Below, in pieces: positions 12,950 to 25,497 of a DNA stretch of 64,000 nucleotides; the first letter of the stretch is position 1, and each line of letters opens with the position of its first letter. The DNA lies in NCBI GenBank assembly GCA_025093555.1, contig JAIWNF010000022.1, positions 1 to 64,000 on the forward strand, in the 5' to 3' direction. A model generated the notes under the pieces. That model was not told the DNA's origin and ran no database searches. It saw nothing but the letters and a program-made list of their open reading frames with translations. This DNA comes from Circinella umbellata. Lineage: Eukaryota > Mucoromycota > Mucoromycetes > Mucorales > Lichtheimiaceae. Position numbers and translations under genes: made by a program.

Positions 12950-13616
12950 TTATTTGGGAGGCAAAACATTTGCTCTGAAGGCAGCACCAGTACCATCAAC
13001 CATGTTTCCAGGAGGATAGTAACTGCAAGTATAGATGGGAGCTAATAATAATGATAATAATATAGAAAGTTAATTATTATAGAAATTCATTTAATAGTAA
13101 TAAGATCATAAAAAACAAATCAAACAGTATATATTACCTCCATTACACTTCTTAATACCACAGCCAACTTCAGTAGTACCCTTCCAAACAACAGCAGTGA
13201 AATGTCCAGTTCCACCAGTGAAACCAGGTTGGTTATAGTTATAATCTTTTTCTTCACCATACCAAGCATTAATAGCAGCAGGTAAACTGCCATGACCCAT
13301 AGCAAGGTTTTCACCATAAGGACCCTATTATAGATAATATATATTATTGTTGTTAGTCATCTGATTGTTTTTTTTTCTCTTTTCTTATAAAAAAAAGATG
13401 ATAACTTACTTGACTATGCTTGAATTCACAACCGTTGGACCACTTTTGCGCATACTTTTCCAACTTAGTGCTCCAACGAAGAGGAGGAACGCCATGCTTT
13501 GCACGAAGTTCATTATGAACCTTCAATCCTTGCTTAGCAGTAGCTTTAGAGATAGCAACAGTTGCTTGGATAAAACCCAATACAAGGAAAGATAAAATGA
13601 AAGGAATGGGGCGCAT
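12950..13616 (-). CDS. Secreted CAP-domain (PR-1/SCP-like) protein
   Basis: Exons 13616-13410, 13324-13138 and 13041-12950 give 161 aa; intron phases are 0 and 1. Residues 1-21 form a signal peptide (MRPIPFILSFLVLGFIQATVA). CAP hallmarks follow in order: HNELRAKHGVPPLRW, KYAQKWSNGCEFKHS, GPYGENLAMG, the CAP1-type box GHFTAVVWKGTTEVGCG, and the CAP2-type box IYTCSYYPPGNM, ending at LPPK. Conserved His and Glu of the CAP cavity and the paired cysteines are present. The length is typical for a minimal fungal PRY/PR-1 protein; yeast Pry proteins bind sterols and fatty acids and are secreted. The exon 2-3 junction restores CNGAPIYTC, which unspliced frames break. It lies between the KCH and TMEM18 genes on the same strand with separate promoters. 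Confidence 0.92.
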
Positions 13617-13839
13617 TGTTATTCTTACAAAAAGAGAGAAAGAAAGGAAGGGGTTATAAAAGATGAAGAGTTGTTTGTAAAAAAAAAAAATAAACGTTTG
13701 AAATAGGTCCTCTTTATATAATAAATTCAGATACCATTTTTTTTCTACAAAAAATAAATAAAAACGAATGGTAGTGCAAACATTAACTATTGGTAGTACA
13801 GCATTTTTCTGTTTCTGAAAATAAGTTTATTATTATTAT

Positions 13840-14695
13840 TTATTGATCTTTTTTCCCTTTCTTCTTATTATTATTCTTGTTTTTTTGTTGTCTTTCAATT
13901 TGTTTTCTTTTCATATCAATTAAAAGTCCTGCTGTAGTTTTAAGTATTAATATCTAACGTATATATAATCGAATAAGTTAAATAATTTGTAAAATAAATA
14001 AAAATGATATGACTTTTTTCTTTACAAGATAAACTTACAAGTGTCACAAAGGAGTTAAACACGAGAGGCAATGCATAGATAGAAACAATAAATAAGCCCG
14101 AATCATCAAAATAATTAGCGGAAGCAAAATTTTCCCAGTGATTTCTACCCAGATCATTTAATGGTTTAGCCAATGTTGCCATGGCCACTATAATTATAAT
14201 AATAATAATAAAATACAATTAAATTTTCAATAAATGAATATAAATTATTATTATTGTTATTTACTAGGTAGAAACCTATTTTGTCACACAGCCACTTTTT
14301 ATCTCGAATCTCTTTAAAAAATATATATCCATCTCGTAACTTACACAAAACAAAAAAATAAATGGATAAACCAGTTGAATGGTTTTTTAATAAAAAAATC
14401 GTTATAAAACAAATTGTATGAAAACCAATCAATCCTTTCAACCAATTTTGTGTCCAATCTATCTTTATAATACGTCATATTGGGTATATAATATTTATAT
14501 TATCAAATACATGTTTTATACTTTTAAAATATACAATCTCCCACACTTTTCGAAATTTTAAAAATAAAAACTTACAGCATCAAGAAATTCATAAGTTTTC
14601 TCAATATATTGATCAAAAGAAGAACTTTGAGTATTTTGCTTTATTTGAACAGTATTTAAAATTTGTTGTATAAAATCATCTTGAGATGTTGCCAT
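13840..14695 (-). CDS. TMEM18 family membrane protein
   Basis: Exons 14695-14576, 14462-14345, 14187-14039 and 13953-13840 give 166 aa, with phases 0, 1 and 0. After an N-terminal region (MATSQDDFIQQILNTV) comes IDWTQNWLKGLIGFH, the TMEM18 signature, then a hydrophobic segment. Exon 3 holds a stretch matching the family pattern: NHWENFASANYFDDSG, then FIVSIYALPLVFNSF. The last exon has a hydrophobic start and a strongly basic tail (MKRKQIERQQKNKNNNKKK), as in animal TMEM18, where the tail is linked to nuclear-envelope localisation. Three membrane helices are expected. Its molecular role in fungi is not established. The neighbouring CAP gene starts 223 bp downstream. Confidence 0.88.
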
Positions 14696-16776
14696 TGTTT
14701 TGGTTTTTTTTTTCCTTAGAAAATAAAATAAAATTTCTAGCCGTACGTAGGAAAACTCTCACAGACACATGAAAGAGCTGGGTTTCTTTTTCGTGTAACA
14801 TAAAATATCTCAAATTTTAGACGTGAGACGATCCCCCAATTTTGGGCATTGGGGTTGATTCCAATACATTTGCCCTGTATATCTTGTAAAAGAAAAATTC
14901 TCACTATCATTAATGATTAACAAAAAGCCTTGACAACATGTTTGTATATATATATATATATATATATACATATGTGTGTATGTATTTGTGTGTATGCGTA
15001 TATATGACAGAAAAAAACCCACTAAAATAATCTTGTGTTACAAAGTGAATTGATCGGATTGATCGCGGATATAACTTTTTTTGCAAATCCCAATTTTATT
15101 TGTCCTTCCATGCATGTAATAATTGATCCCATTCTGTATAACATAATTTCTCCACCCTTCAAAATAAACACCAGATAATAACCATATTTAGACATTGAGA
15201 ATATTTCAAAGAGAAAAGAAATATGTACATATAGCTCAAAGTAAATGTATGTCTCTCCCCCTCTTTGTACACACATGTGCAAATATGAAAAGAATCGAAT
15301 AAGTATAAGAAGATTTGATCTCGTTTCCTTTCTTTCTTTTCTATAAAGAACATGTCAATGTAAAAAGGTGTAAAGACAGATCGATTGTAAAAAAAAAAAA
15401 ATTCAACTAACTATACTTGAACTTACGTTAGCAATCACCCCATCCCAAAAGTACGGCCCATGAGTGTGTATCGTTTGACAAAATATACTTTTATATTTCT
15501 AACTAAAAACAAACAAGTATGTGTTTACGTATTGCATCAAAGGTTGAATAATTGTAACTACTACATGTAGTAATAAGAATGCAATAACATTTCATTCCCC
15601 CTTCCGAAAGAACAAAAAAGATCAGCAAAAATGTCATTAATTCATACCATATAAAAGAAAAAATATAATTTCATCGTATTACATTTCGTATAAATAAACT
15701 TTTAATTAATAAAAATGTTTACAAAGAAAACAAATAATACATTTGAGATACGTAGGTATATTGAAAATCCTTGGTAAGACAAAGCTTGATAAATTTATGT
15801 TATACGTAAAAGAGTTATAGGGTGAGATATTTTTTAAAGGCGTACAATTTTTTGATTATATAATTTAACTCTGTTTAAATTCTAACCCTTTTTTCTTCTT
15901 CTTAAGGGATCTAAGATAAATATGGACATAGTCAAAGTGTTCTCAATTTTGATGTTATACTAATACGTAATAAAAAAAAACACGGCAAATTCAAATTCGC
16001 GGACTTGACAAAAAGGTTTCTATGTACGTATCCAGTTTTTTTTTTTTTGCCACACTCGTCAAATACATATACATATAAGATTAGAAATCAGTTCCTCGAG
16101 TTAATTATTACTTTGTGATTTTTGATAAATAATAATGATGTGCATGTTCTTTTATTTTCTTTTGTCACACAATATATTATAGATGGAAATAAAAAAAAAA
16201 ACTAGTTACTGCAGGTAGTATGTTTTTTTTGGATGACAAATCACGTTGTTAACTACGCCATAAACTGAATAATCTGTATTCTTCTTCTTCTTCGGATATA
16301 TATTATAATTCCTGCAGTTTTTTCTTCTTCTTCTGTCAATGTACCATGTCTCCCCGAAGCAAAAAAAAAACACATTGAATGATCGAAATGGATCATGTAC
16401 TCGTGCATTCTTATTATTCTTTGACGCTTCTTTAAGTTTACAATATAATGGCGCAGCTCATCTAATTTTTAGATGTTTAGTACTACTTACTATACCATAT
16501 ATAAATATACTTATAAATTGAGTTGATGTGAATTAAACCAAGCTGTAGATTTACATTATTGCTGTTGTTACACTATTATAATAGTACCATTCACTATTAC
16601 GTCTTTAGGTATGCAGGTATGATATGAATAAATAATAATAATAAAAAGGGGGAGGACGCAAGCAACTCTATAACATTTAGCCATGTACATTTTAAAAAAG
16701 TATACCTTTTTTCCTGTTTCCCTTTTTTTACTATACAAGTACAGTGCTTCCCAACAAGTGTATGACGCATAGCCAA
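14696..16776. other. Long intergenic region, no gene recognised
   Basis: AT-rich with homopolymer runs and an (AT)n microsatellite at about 14947-14968. Open frames here (such as 15022-15282 on the minus strand and 16339-16521 on the plus strand) lack family motifs and consistent splice partners. The TACGTA palindrome is frequent. Confidence 0.4.
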
Positions 16777-17272
16777 TTAAAAATCGATGGCGTTGACTGT
16801 TCGCATTTTCAGAAGGAACTATTTCCGCTGCAGATTTGATTACAGTTTGGTATTTAAAAAACCAAGACCCATTAAGAAGAAAAGATGCCGTTAGTTCAGG
16901 AACAGTAACATAATATCACTCTATGATTTTTTTTTTTCAAAAAAAAAATGACTTTGGTTGAAATGGATAAGCACCCAGATATGAAATGTCGTTTATGTAG
17001 TGATGGATAATGCACCTATTCACACATGCATGAAAACATAAGGAAGTATTTATTGAGTATCGAGGATATAAATGTGTGTACCTTCCTACTTACACTCCAG
17101 AGTTTAAGTCATAATAGAACAGTTCTGGGTAGTGGCAAAGAGTAAGATTAAACGCCATCGATTTTTGTAGGAAGATACGTTATTAACAAGAAGGAATGAA
17201 GCCTGCAAGAGTGTTGAGAAAAATCACTTTACAGGATTCTTACATGCCGAAATAAAGAGTCACTATAATATC
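16777..17272 (+). pseudogene. Remnant of Tc1/mariner-IS630-like (DDE_3) transposase
   Basis: Translating in shifting frames gives SEGTISAADLITVWYL, then MTLVEMDKHPDMKC, then MDNAPIHTCMKT, then FWVVAKSKIKRHRFL and EACKSV. The block MDNAPIHT is the second catalytic Asp region of IS630/Tc1-type DDE transposases, and the EQFW..(V)KSK.KR block is the usual C-terminal catalytic region. Many stops and frame changes show it is long dead. A 16-bp inverted repeat (aaaaatcgatggcgtt near 16778; its complement near 17151) lies within the remnant. Confidence 0.75.
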
Positions 17273-18550
17273 CTTTAATGGACTTCAACAAACAATAAAA
17301 TCATGCAAAAAAAAAAAAGAAGACGGCGGGGAGGTAGGGACGGTAGAAGAGCACTATGCCTCAAAGAACATAATGCAGACACGTTAATTATTTTTGCTAC
17401 TGCCAATAAGCTTATGGATGCCAGGATGACTTGGTCTGTAGCTCTGCTAATCAGCTCAAGACAGTTCCTTGTTGTAATATCTCTCAAAGTTAAAGAAAAG
17501 AGGACCCTAAAAACTGCCCTTATTCATACATATTTTAATAATCATACAATCAATCAAAAATAATACATTCTGAGTTTCCATTTTTTCTTTTTATCCTAAA
17601 GTTGCATAATTTTCAATGGTTGATGGTGATACAAATACAAAAAACAGTCCAATTATTTGTTTATAGTAACAAACACCCCTTCTTTCATTGTTATACACAC
17701 CAAAAAAAAAAGTCGGATATTATAAAAAACTTTTTATTCTTTGTACATATATAGTTTTTAAAACAATGAAAATGGAAAGCACAGAGGATCATTGGATAAA
17801 AAAAAACTATAATCAATAAAAGAAGAATGAGATGTCTTAGAAAGAAAAAAAGAGAATCAATCCCATTACCACTTTGGTATGGATCAATATTTCAGTTGTA
17901 ATAGTGGCCCCTTTCCTTTTGATAATGGAGACAAGTGTTTGTAGTAGTTGACGACTATTAGGTTGTTGATGAAGAACTGATCTACAATGAATAGATAGAT
18001 AGATATATGTAGCACATAATTATCATTGTAAAGTCCAATGTTTTCCTCCCTATAAAAGAAACCCGTTGTATATTAATATTCAATAGTATCTTTGAGAACC
18101 TAACGAATTTTAATTTATTTGCGAGCAATTCGAATTTGTTGAACTTGAGATAAATATGAGTAGTAAAAAATAGAAAGATGGGACTAAAGTAAAATATAGT
18201 TGAGAATCTGTTTATTCCTGAAATAAAATAACTACTCTTTTATATCTTTTCTAAATTATGTAACTATCTTATTTTATCCGATCATGGCTAAACTATGTTT
18301 TATACGAATGGATGAGAGCACCTATTATATTTGTTCTATTATAAATATTAATTCTAGATCATTCTCTGAAACCGTTTATGACAGTTGTTACTAATCTCAT
18401 TCTTTCTTTGATGTTCCGTTTTCATGGGGATTAAAAATAAGAGCGAACCAAAATTAATAATAGTGTTTAATTGGTTATATCTTTTATCCTTGACGGAATG
18501 ATGTTTGACCGATTATTCATGAAAGGATGGATATGTGTTGTTATGGTGGT
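17273..18550. other. Intergenic, no gene recognised
   Basis: AT-rich. Overlapping frames on both strands at 17275-17563 are mutual shadows without recognisable motifs. Confidence 0.35.
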
Positions 18551-19185
18551 TCACCACAGAACTGATGTAAAATTGTTTGCGATATATTGATGGAGTTGAT
18601 TTCGTGCTTCTTCAGTCCTGCGAAAGTCCTTGACACCAAATTTGTGAAGACTGGTGTTTGGTGGATTGTGCGATGTAAATAGTATATTATCAGTTGTAAG
18701 AGCTCTTTCTAAATCTATCTTTTCTATTCTTGTGCTAAGGTGCAAATTGTTCAAGAAAGTTGGAAAAAATGCTCCTGATAATCGTGAGTAAATTCGCATT
18801 GCTCTTAAGCAATTGCTGCCGCAAATGAGTACGATATTGCACAAATCCCGAGAATTGCAAGCAAAGTCTAATATAAAAAATGAAAATGTTTACATGTTAA
18901 CTCTTACGTATTTGAGTATAATAATATGTTATTGTCATACATCTTATACAAATATAGATACATTACCTGCATTATAAGTGTAGATTCCTCTAATGCTCAG
19001 TGTGAGGTCGATATTGTTCATGTAATACATCATGTATAAAAATGGAAACGAATAGGGTGCGTATATAAGAGTTGGTCGTACGTTGAGGCTTCTATTCACT
19101 TTTTTTCTAAACATGAGGTAGTATTTTGAACTTGAAGCGTGGAAATGTGGAGAAGGGAGGGTTTTTAGCAATATGAGAAGGTAAG
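18551..19185 (-). CDS. Hypothetical two-exon protein, start uncertain
   Basis: Not recognised. A reading frame from the right of 19185 ends at a donor (GCAG|GTAATG, intron from about 18968) and can join an acceptor at about 18868 (TATTAG|ACTTTG). This gives IRGIYTYNADFACNSRDLC and continues to a stop at 18551 (HQYIANNFTSVLW). The junction keeps frame and places several cysteines close together. The left exon is hydrophobic but has no upstream ATG in frame apart from internal ones such as MFRKK. It may therefore be a truncated gene, especially as a decayed Helitron lies beside it. Low confidence. Confidence 0.3.
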
Positions 19186-19543
19186 CGAGGGAAAATAAGA
19201 TATACAAGGGAAATAAGAAGGAAAAGAGAAGTAAAAGAAGAAATGAGTATTATCGGAAAAGGGAAGATGCTGAAATGGATTTTATATATGCACCACTGAC
19301 TTTAAAAATAGGGGCAATAGCGCGTTTAATTCTCTATTTTTGCAGAGAAATGATTTTTTTTATATGGGAAAAAGAGAGAGACAAAGAAAACCACCTTTGT
19401 AACCAACCAAAAAAAAAGAGTTCCACTACACCTACTTATAACTCAAAATTAGAAAACAAAACTTTTCAACATACTATTTCATATGAAAAAGATGGTATTA
19501 CCCATATTTATGGACTTACAGGATCCATCAGGTAAATGTATAT

Positions 19544-21715
19544 CTAGTCTAATGACAGAAAGAAAATGGCTTTGCATTTTTTTTCAAAAAGTCTCCAACA
19601 GCTTTCAGCACCAGATATATGGCGACCGTTTAGAAATTGTTGGATTTCATCTTCATTTTGTATTTCTGCTTGTGTATGAGTTGAGGCTGTGTTGGAGCTA
19701 ATAGCTACTTCTGCACAATGAGATCCTTTATGGACATGCTTGTATAAATATTTGACAGCCTTTGTGTTTGTACAAATTTCGACGTTGATATGAGCATTGT
19801 ATTTGGTTGCAAGGTACAGATTGTATGGTACTACCCATTGATTACCAACACGATAGCGACCACCATTAATGGTTTTTTCGATTGTACGGTCATCCATATT
19901 TCGTCTACGGTAGGTTAAATTGCCATGTTCATCGAATCGAGTTTCAGGACAAAACGTCTTTGAATATATTTTTTGTACAGCGATTATTTTCCATACAGCG
20001 TGCCCGTGAATTTAGCTGCTCACCACATGGCGTATGTATCATGCTACGTGTAATGGTTGCGTGTGCCTTAGGGTAGCGAGTTGGATCAGGTATTTATGCC
20101 GATACAACATTATCGACGTCTTCAGCAGTGCGAATCTTTGAATCATCATCAAGAATAAAGACGATGTGTGGATGAGGCAAGACTCTTTTTTAAAATTCAA
20201 TTACTTGAACCCACGCAACAACACAACCTAGTACTACATGATGGTCCTTAAGGTCACTCATTATGCACTTGATTTTTTCACAAAATATCCGAGCAATCAA
20301 ATCTGGACGCTCGTATGGTTGTTGCCCATTTGCTGCAAGTGTTTCACGAATTTCAGGTGATTCCGGATTACATGTAACAGTAATAAATAGATCGGGCTTT
20401 CCAAAATAACGTACAATTGCCATAGCATCCTGATAAAGCTGTTGCATATACCTAATGTTTCACACGAATCAATAATCTATATTATAATAATCATCATGAA
20501 TTTGATGGCTTAAAATCAAACATACCGTGCACAGCCTGTGTGAGAAAATGGAAGAATAACACTGCGGCCTTAATTCCTTGCCAAATCATAGTATTAACAC
20601 CAAGATCCTGCTGTAGTGCATCTGCCATACCACTATAAACGTCTACTCTTAACTGACGTTGGTGAGTTCGATAGTAATGCTTGCGACGTTGTTCAACTTT
20701 CGAAAACATGCCAACAATAAATTGATGCCATAACCGGCCATATAAATACAAATAGGAATTTACACGCTCATGGAGTCGATATACATAAAACTGACGAACT
20801 GAAACAGTGTTTTGACGACCATTGCGTTACTGGTTGGGTGCAGCAGAACTCAATTCACGACCCCTAAAAGTCAAACCTTCATGTCATCCAGTTTCAGCAT
20901 ATGGGAACATCAGCACGTAGTGTAACGGATCATAAAGACCATTCGTTTCATTGATCCTAGTAATAGGAGCATCGCGAGGAATAAGAACAACATCACGTGT
21001 GGTTGCTTCTTCTCTAGGATTATCAACAATCAATACTGAAACTTCATCTGAACTTGGGGATGCATATTGCCTACCAACACGTAAATCTCCAGAAATACGA
21101 ATAGATAAATTTAATCCAGGTACACGTCCAAGTCGCTCACCGGCAGGTTGAAATGTTTTCAAATCAACTAACAGTATCTGATGCAAACCTATAGCAGATG
21201 TTAGCATGAAAATTTAAATAGAGTAAAGTAAGAAACCCTAATAATTTACCATCAAAAATACTTTGGCGTCATGATGCTTGTGCTCGTGGATCGTAAATGT
21301 ATATTTGAGCGAAACATGGATCAGTATTTGCTGCAGGAAGTAAAGAGCCCGTTCGATGGTATACAGACCTATGAATACGAAAGGCATGAGCACCCCCTCT
21401 GATATTGATGTATTCTTAGTTTTCATTTACCCCTAAGAATGCAAATGCAAAAGAACTATGGTACCTTGGAATAGTTTCGCGAAAATGAAGACTACGTTGA
21501 TCTCCTCCAAAAAGTAAATCTCGTAAAGGCTGTGAAACAATTCCATAATCGCAAAAAATAAATTGAAGGTGTGCGATCCGGTAAGATTCCTGTGGCTGTT
21601 TTTCAAGGCTAAACTCGAGCACCACATGAGTTGCATTGAGAAGTCCTGGGTGGCAATACAAGTCGATGCACATTGTCAGAATCTGGATCTTGAACTACAT
21701 TCTCCCTAGTGACAG
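19544..21715 (-). pseudogene. Decayed Helitron transposase (N-terminal and Rep parts only)
   Basis: Pieces in several frames align in order with the intact Helitron protein at 37760-42593: FCDYGIVSQPLRDLLFGGDQ (about 21560), AHAFRIHRSVYHRTGSLLPA (about 21350), Rep motif 1 DLFITVTCNPESPEI (about 20380) and KYNAHINVEIC...KYLYKHVHKG (about 19760), the two-tyrosine region. Homology stops near CWRLFEK at 19550, so the PIF1-type helicase half is absent. Stops and frameshifts occur throughout. No Helitron termini were found. Divergence from the intact copy indicates a different, older family member. Confidence 0.88.
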
Positions 21716-22348
21716 AAGCCTCCTCTAAATTATGTTGATATCTTTTTCATATAAGCTAAGGTATTTTATAAGATGATATATGGTAGTTGTTGGAGATCGT
21801 GTAGGAAACGGGAAGCATTGGTAACAAGGTATGTATTGTTTACATTTTCGTTTCAAAAACATAAAAGGTACCAGCCTAGTTAAAAAAAGCTCAACATTCC
21901 AAATTTTGTCTTTTGTGTAACACAGATAAAAAAAATCAGTATTCTTGTAATACAAAAGTCTGCAACATTACCGTAAATGCTTGCCATATGGATGATAAGA
22001 AAAACAAATTTACACAGTAAGTATGTATATAATGAAAAATAAAAGAATGATATATGTTTTTATAAAGTGGATAACTTGTATAACTGGAATCAAACTACTT
22101 CATAAATTCTCCTGTGTTCCTATTTTATAATACTCGCAGTAATATATGTTTCAAAGAATATGTGGCAAAGTCGAACTAGCTTAGCCTAGTCACCCAAATA
22201 TAGTATGAAGAGGTAACCTGGAAATAGTGGAAAAGCTTATTTTATTCTTCTCACGAAACCCCAAATCCTTTGTATTCAAAAACTTTATAACATTGAGTTT
22301 TTTTCTACTTTATAATCATTTCATTCGCCAACAATCCTTTAATCCTGA
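21716..22348. other. Intergenic, upstream of TPR/F-box gene
   Basis: No gene recognised. A pyrimidine-rich leader (about 22290-22345) precedes the ATG at 22349. Confidence 0.35.
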
Positions 22349-24588
22349 ATGATTTCATTCACAATTGCTAAATTTTTAACATCTTTTAAAAATGTAGAAG
22401 ACAGCTTACATGAAAGGAATCTTCAGACTCTGGAAGAGCATTCCACCAAAGTACTGCATTCTTTAAAAGACATTGAGACCAAACTTCAATTCATTCGCGT
22501 CAAGGCATATTTACAACATGGAGAAATTAGTACTGCACGCACCATTGCGCAGTCCATACAAAGAACGCCGAGCTACAAATCAGAGTCTATTCAACTTATT
22601 CATAAACTTATGGAAGAAAAACGATATTTGGACGCTATCGAAATGTGTGATATCTTCAAACTAATAACCGTAAACCAAGATCAGCTTAAAATCGAAGGAG
22701 AGAATGACGAAATTGTAGAGCTGCGACAAAAAGCAATGGAAAAATTAAAAAATTCGAGTCGAATCGACGTAATGACAAAATTCCCACCAGAAATAAGAAC
22801 TCTTATTTTGGATCAACTTGATTTTATTGATATTTTAAGCTGTATACGCGTATCAAAAGATTGGAGACATTTTATTTTTAATGATCTACCAAATATTCGA
22901 CAAGTGATACTGGACGAGAAAACAAGACAGAAGAGTGGTTCATTTTGCAGTCAATTTTATAAATCTTCTATGCAGGTATTGAGCGATGGTGTTAAAAGCT
23001 TAAAGATTGATTACCAGGGTTACAAAGAAGAGATAGAGGTGGATATACTTACTATGCTGACAAGTGTATCGTTCAATAATCTTAGAGTACTTATTGGTAA
23101 ACTCAATACATTTTCTTTTTTTTTAAAGTTGGAATATGATAAATCGTTTTTAGAATTATTAATAAAGTAATTTTTTTATCTACACTACCTTCTGAAAAAA
23201 AAATAGTGCTTTTTCGTCATTTTCCCGAGGAGCAGTTTAGAAATATACTGCGAAATTCCTGTCATACTTTAGAGGAAGTACACCTCAACGAAGTAACATT
23301 CACCTGTAACGAAATTCTTGATATATGTCCAAAACTCAAGCGACTTAGTTACGAAACATATGATATATTACCACAACAACAACCACAGCCACAGTATTCA
23401 TCATTAATGTATCTCTATATACATATAACAGGAGGATATGAAGCAGAAGGTTTCAAGCAAGTGTTAAAGCGTTTAACCAATTTAGAAGAAATCATTATTC
23501 AGACCAGGCGTTCTAATGTGGATAGTTTACGTCTGATTCACCAATATGGCAGCAAACACCTTCGTCACATTCGTCTTAATGGACCATCACCCTTATATAC
23601 GCCTTACGATGTATTAACTACTTATGATGAAACTTTTATTGATACATCCCGTTTCGATTACACAATCGATGTTCATGATTGCCTACTTATGACAGCAACA
23701 TTACTTCTAGATTTAATAAATCATAGTGTCAATATGAAACAAAAAATCAAAGCAGTTGCTCTTTGTCTTACACCAGACAGTCGTTTAGATGATTGGAATT
23801 CTTTTAAATACTTTACATCGCCATGTCTCCAATATATTAAGTTTTCTTTTACCAAAGAAACCGAAGAAATATTTGCTAGTGTAATTCTTAATTGTCCAAC
23901 CCTTGAAGAAGTTAACATTTTTCGGTTATTATCCTCACCTAGCAACATCACTATGGACGCATTAAGATCATTACCTGTACTTAAATGTTTCGCAATTGAA
24001 AATGTGGAATCTGAATTTTATCCAAGATTTGTTCCTGAAATGCTTTATGATGATGATGATGATGATGACGGTTTTGTTCCAGATTGTATTAAAAATGTCG
24101 ACGACATTATCATTCGGCAATTCTTTACGTATCATGCTTTACTCGACAATCATTCAACTTTACAAGAAGTCCGTCTACGTCATATTTCTAACCTTGAACC
24201 AGAAACGTTTGAGGCGTTGTTCAAGATAAAAAGCTTAAAGTCACTTAACTTTGCTGGTTCAGACCTTCTTAGCAACAACCATAGTTTTGGGTCAGTTATT
24301 TCTAGTGAAGAAAAAAGTTTATTACCAAGCGAGCTTGAGAATCTTGTTCTTCATGACGTCAATCGAATTACTAATGATGATTTGCAGTTTTTGGATTGCT
24401 CTAACATATTATTGGCAAAATTATATGGAGTGACTATAGATGGAATTAAAGTAATGATGGAGAACTCTAAAAGGTTGAAAAAGTTGACAGTTCGTAGATG
24501 TGGAAGAACCATGGATGCTCATAGACAACGAGAAGAAGTAAAAGACATAGTAAAAAGAAAAAATATAGAGTTTGAACTCACACTTTAA
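22349..24588 (+). CDS. F-box/LRR protein with N-terminal helical (TPR-like) region
   Basis: Exons 22349-23096 and 23207-24588 give 709 aa. The 110-bp intron is phase 1 (ATT G|TG), and unspliced reading stops at 23170. Residues ~1-130 are helical with TPR-like spacing (FIRVKAYLQHGEISTARTIA, EEKRYLDAIEMCD). The F-box follows at ~145-190: MTKFPPEIRTLILDQLDFID, then SCIRVSKDWRHF. The remainder has LRRs (CPKLKRLSYETYD, LTNLEEIIIQTRR, LPVLKCFAIENVE) and a run of seven Asp near residue ~530. A TPR-like region plus F-box plus LRR layout recalls fungal Dia2/Pof3-type proteins, but I cannot claim orthology. The intron lies downstream of the F-box as in the other F-box genes of the window. Role: presumed SCF substrate receptor. 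Confidence 0.87.
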
Positions 24589-24962
24589 ACGAAAAGAACT
24601 TGTTTTATAATAATTACAGTAATAAAAATTTATATCATATTTACAACAATACCATAAAAAATTCGACTACATTCATTGTAATCTAACACTGACTGCGAGG
24701 AGATACAGTAAATGTGTCCGTGTCATGTTCAACTTTATGACACACGTATATGATAGAGGTTCCTTTTTTTTGGTGATTTTAACGGTGAAACAAAAAATTT
24801 CTTAAAAACTTTAGGCTCTATAGTACTCAGTCAATTCGGTTTTCATTATATAAGTAAATCATTCAATTTTATCCAGCATTATAAAAAAAATAAATAGTAT
24901 TTTAGGTGGTATGGCTTTATGTGATATATCTTTTATTAATGGTCTGCCTCTGTTATTGCCAA

Positions 24963-25370
24963 TGTGGATGTTTTTATACTCCCTTTATAGAGAGATCTTT
25001 TTATTCAGTCATGATAACGGCAGGTGCTTAAATATTTTACAGTGAGCACCAATAATATTATCGTATATTACAAACGTACTGCTTAGATTTATAAATTTAA
25101 GTTTAGGCACTCGTAGAGATACGCATATATACGTTAATCAATAATGATTTCAAAATAGACTAACCTCTGCAGTAGCACAGAAATCTTATGTCTGTGTGTA
25201 TTGAGTTTTTATAATGAGGATCAAGTTATAATTAAATTCGAATACTTTATATAAAATAAAATAAATATAACAATGAAATATGAAAACGATTCAACGTAAT
25301 GACGTGGATAAAATAAAATAATTGAAACAACCCAGCTTATGATGCTCCTGAGTGATCAATAGAAAGTATT
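24963..25370. repeat. Dispersed repeat copy 1 (possible solo LTR)
   Basis: Begins TGTGGATGTTTTTATA and is alignable along its length with 48329-48712: shared GTGAGCACCA.TAATATTAT, TTATGTCTGT.TGTATTGAG and GAGTGATCAATAGAAA. Similarity starts abruptly at TG in both copies, as an LTR start would. A clear CA end and target duplication were not identified, so this remains a dispersed repeat of unknown class. It lies just upstream of F-box paralogue C. Confidence 0.55.
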
Positions 25371-25497
25371 ATAATTACTGCTTCTAAAATTTTTAAGGTG
25401 CTTTCTTGATTAAGCTACTACGTACAACACGCTCCGAAGCCCGCTATTTTTTCTTCCCTGACATTACTGAATCATCTTAAAATTCTGAAAGATTGCA

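Noticed and set aside
14947..14968. (AT)n tract as a functional site
   Set aside because: Ordinary microsatellite; similar ones at about 49973 and 61000.
24046..24067. GAT repeat
   Set aside because: Codes for the Asp run of the F-box gene; not a separate element.
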